64,000 bases of DNA. Source: Dactylosporangium aurantiacum. GTDB taxonomy: Bacteria; Actinomycetota; Actinomycetes; Mycobacteriales; Micromonosporaceae. Under the pieces are notes generated by a model, which saw nothing but the letters and a program-made list of their open reading frames with translations, was not told the DNA's origin and searched no databases. Below are positions 63,201 through 64,000 of this stretch, in pieces. The position numbers and the translations under genes were made by a program. The stretch spans positions 94,001-158,000 of the forward strand of contig NZ_JNYJ01000023.1 in NCBI RefSeq assembly GCF_000716715.1, written 5' to 3'. Every line of letters begins with the position of its first letter. Positions within the stretch are counted from its first letter, which is position 1.

Positions 63201-63800
63201 ATGGGCATGGACCATGATGCGATGACGACTCCGCGAGAGCGCCAGCGGCTTTACTGGCAGGGGCAGGTCTACACCATGACCTGGATGAACGCCGCGAACC
63301 TGCAGGGCAATCGAATCCTCGACCACATCCGCAGACCTGGCACTGCAGATCTTGTGGAGCATGTCGCAACGCAAGTCGTGATCGCGTCGGACACGCTGAC
63401 GTACCCGATCAGCCTCAGCCTCGTGCGCCGAGCTGCAACGTTGGCGATGCGGTACGCCGTTCCGACCCGCAGCGCCGAGATCCGCGATGCCGTGCAGTGC
63501 TTCGACTTGGCCGTACCAGCGACCGCAGACGTCCGGAACATCCTGTCCCACTTCGATGCGTACGCGGATGGAGGCGGTCACCTCCAGGCCGCCGGTGCGG
63601 TCGACCCGGGCTCGGGTCTTTGGCACACCATCCGCTACGTAACGCACGTCGGTACCGACGGCGATGTGATCGTCGACGCCCACTACATCAGCGTCTCCAT
63701 CGACATGACGCAACCACCGATCGAACTGGACATTGTTAGCTCACTCCAAGCTGGCCACGACCTCACCGAAGTGGTGCTGAGCGACATACCATCCGCCTGA
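63201..63800 (+). CDS. Hypothetical protein
   Basis: This 199-residue protein starts MGMDHDAMTTPRERQRLYWQ; other nearby ATGs (63207 and later) are possible and no strong ribosome site is seen. It has a mixed alpha/beta look: NAANLQGNRILDHIRRPGTA, ATLAMRYAVPTRSAEIRDAV, and a C-terminal strand-rich part (TIRYVTHVGTDGDVIVDAHY). There is no signal peptide or membrane segment. GC usage is slightly lower than in its neighbours. I recognise no family; it lies next to the IS element. Confidence 0.55.
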   Translation: MGMDHDAMTTPRERQRLYWQGQVYTMTWMNAANLQGNRILDHIRRPGTADLVEHVATQVVIASDTLTYPISLSLVRRAATLAMRYAVPTRSAEIRDAVQCFDLAVPATADVRNILSHFDAYADGGGHLQAAGAVDPGSGLWHTIRYVTHVGTDGDVIVDAHYISVSIDMTQPPIELDIVSSLQAGHDLTEVVLSDIPSA

Positions 63801-63902
63801 AAACGCCCGATGGCCGAACGACCCGGCCAACTTCAGCCCCGACCTGGGTCGATCGCCCTTTCGGTCACGGCACCGCCCTCGCCTACGCCGGGCACACCGC
63901 AC

Positions 63903-64000
63903 TAGGTCGTGTGTCGAAGTCATAGCCATTCGTTGATCGCGGCGATGTGCAGGGTGGCTTCGTACCGGACGGCGAGCTTGTCGAAGCGGGTGGCGACACC
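63903..64000. mobile_element. IS5-like insertion sequence, one end
   Basis: The transposase end is followed, 10-17 bases beyond its stop codon, by GGTCGTGTGTCGAAG next to a CTA trinucleotide, a plausible terminal inverted repeat and target site. The exact tip cannot be fixed without the other end. Confidence 0.6.
63920..64000 (-). CDS. IS5-like transposase, C-terminal end
   Basis: The minus strand encodes GVATRFDKLAVRYEATLHIA followed by AINEWL and a stop at 63920. This is the conserved C-terminus of IS5-family (IS427/IS1373-like) transposases. The rest of the gene is beyond the window. The motif R-FDKLAVRYEA holds the end of the catalytic domain. Confidence 0.82.
   Translation of the reverse strand, partial: GVATRFDKLAVRYEATLHIAAINEWL

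Overview
The window is very GC-rich, uses GTG and ATG starts with GGAGG-type ribosome sites or leaderless starts, and carries families typical of filamentous actinomycetes: SARP regulators, a LuxR-family large ATP-binding regulator, an F420-type nitroreductase, DUF4192, DUF4242, and RHS and LamG secreted giants. It is most likely a chromosomal segment of an actinomycete, plausibly of the Micromonosporaceae. That placement is an inference from gene content, not a proven identification.

Positions 1 to about 34,800 look chromosomal. In order they hold the end of a tannase/feruloyl-esterase-like enzyme; a class II glutamine amidotransferase; a small membrane protein; an MscL channel with a zinc-ribbon tail; a large secreted multidomain sugar-oxidase-like protein; a deazaflavin nitroreductase with its TetR-type regulator, both apparently leaderless; a two-gene glycosyltransferase operon whose first product fuses HEAT-like repeats to a GT4 enzyme; and a membrane-bound GGDEF protein. 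Next comes a secreted-protein locus: a LamG/DNRLRE protein and a 2107-residue RHS protein, divergently transcribed and flanked by two SARP regulators. One SARP gene has tandem TCAAGGT repeats in its upstream region. A secreted serine protease, a DUF4242 protein and a LuxR-family regulator follow.

After about 790 bases of gene debris (34,775-35,564), positions 35,565 to about 63,900 form a mobile conjugative element, an ICE or integrated plasmid. Its left part has a helix-turn-helix replication-type gene containing perfect palindromes, a degenerate methyltransferase-like gene, and a 930-base gene-free region with a four-copy 12-bp iteron array. The transfer module follows in tightly coupled order: sigma-like protein, VirB2/TrbC-like pilin, VirB6/TrbL-like channel, PrgI-like protein, VirB4-like ATPase, VirD4/TraD-like coupling ATPase, and a replication-relaxation protein. 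A cargo region then carries three GGDEF-type proteins (one degenerate), two DUF4192-like proteins, two DprA-like proteins, an ArdC-type antirestriction protein, a zinc-finger protein, an NlpC/P60 wall hydrolase, a sigma factor and several unknowns. No integrase, tRNA attachment site or classical relaxase is visible, so the element probably continues to the right. The window ends inside an IS5-like transposase gene.

The most striking unlisted pattern is in this element. Most genes that are not translationally coupled to a predecessor have a stem-loop, usually perfect, ending within about 16 bases of the Shine-Dalgarno sequence or overlapping it. The hairpin sequences differ, but the architecture is the same. 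Together with the duplicated DUF4192/DprA-like genes and the c-di-GMP-type proteins, this suggests a coordinated, post-transcriptionally tuned cargo programme worth examining.
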